The notes beneath the pieces were generated by a model. It ran no database searches, was not told the origin of the DNA, and worked only from the letters and a program-made list of their open reading frames with translations. A stretch of DNA of 6,309 nt. It comes from an uncultured Actinomycetes bacterium (GTDB lineage Bacteria > Actinomycetota > Acidimicrobiia > Acidimicrobiales > Acidimicrobilacustridaceae). Every line of letters starts with the position of its first letter. Positions within the stretch are counted from its first letter, which is position 1. Shown piece after piece: positions 6,276 to 6,309 of this stretch. The DNA is taken from the NCBI GenBank assembly GCA_937927725.1, contig CALBSE010000076.1, positions 1-6,309 of the forward strand, given 5' to 3'. The translations under genes were made by a program, and so were the position numbers.

Positions 6276-6309
6276 ATGGCTGATCTCGCTTCGACAATTG
6301 ATGAACTCT
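6276..6309 (+). CDS. start of a further gene (3' partial, 11 codons visible)
   Basis: An ATG follows the -10-like element and opens a frame reading MADLASTIDEL to the window end. Too little is visible to identify it from sequence. The dapF and dapC genes upstream make another gene of the succinylase pathway, such as dapD (tetrahydrodipicolinate N-succinyltransferase) or dapE, a reasonable candidate. A short helical, acidic N-terminus like this would suit a DapD of the E. coli type. This is inference from context, not recognition. Confidence 0.45.
   Translation, partial: MADLASTIDEL

Noticed and set aside
1..6309. Possible defence, mobile or phage system
   Set aside because: All sizeable genes but one belong to core translation and DAP pathways. 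No transposase, integrase, nuclease, toxin, att site or CRISPR-like repeat is present.

Overview
The window looks like a chromosomal core-metabolism region from a high-GC Gram-positive bacterium (Actinomycetota). A member of the class Acidimicrobiia or a relative is my best guess. The base for this is the gene order miaB-miaA-dapF-hflX, which is known from actinobacteria, the actinobacterial type of succinyl-DAP aminotransferase, the near absence of Shine-Dalgarno sequences, and a -10-like hexamer placed as for a leaderless transcript before the last gene. The taxonomic call is inference. All genes are on the + strand.

Positions 1-5480 form one tightly packed run. It starts inside miaB (N-terminus outside the window). 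It continues with miaA (GTGA overlap with miaB), dapF (7-nt gap), hflX (8-bp overlap with dapF) and dapC (ATGA overlap with hflX). Packing this tight implies co-transcription and translational coupling. Two themes are mixed. MiaA and MiaB are successive enzymes for 2-methylthio-N6-isopentenyladenosine at tRNA position 37, and HflX is a ribosome-splitting GTPase, so these three serve translation. DapC and DapF are late steps of the succinylase branch of meso-diaminopimelate/lysine synthesis, which supplies peptidoglycan.

Positions 5481-5569 are a short non-coding spacer with a weak promoter candidate and no terminator hairpin that I can see. It is followed by a gene for an unrecognised 221-residue protein with two membrane segments, a beta-rich external domain and a proline-rich tail. 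A 40-nt spacer then carries a clear -10-like hexamer in front of a final gene, of which only 11 codons are inside the window.

I see no mobile element, RNA gene, CRISPR array or defence system. The main oddities are inside otherwise ordinary enzymes. DapF has serine where the family has its first catalytic cysteine. HflX has a variant glycine-rich loop (one extra residue, Pro to Gly) lying in an imperfect 15-bp direct repeat. MiaB has a longer than usual insert after its GQNVNSYG motif.
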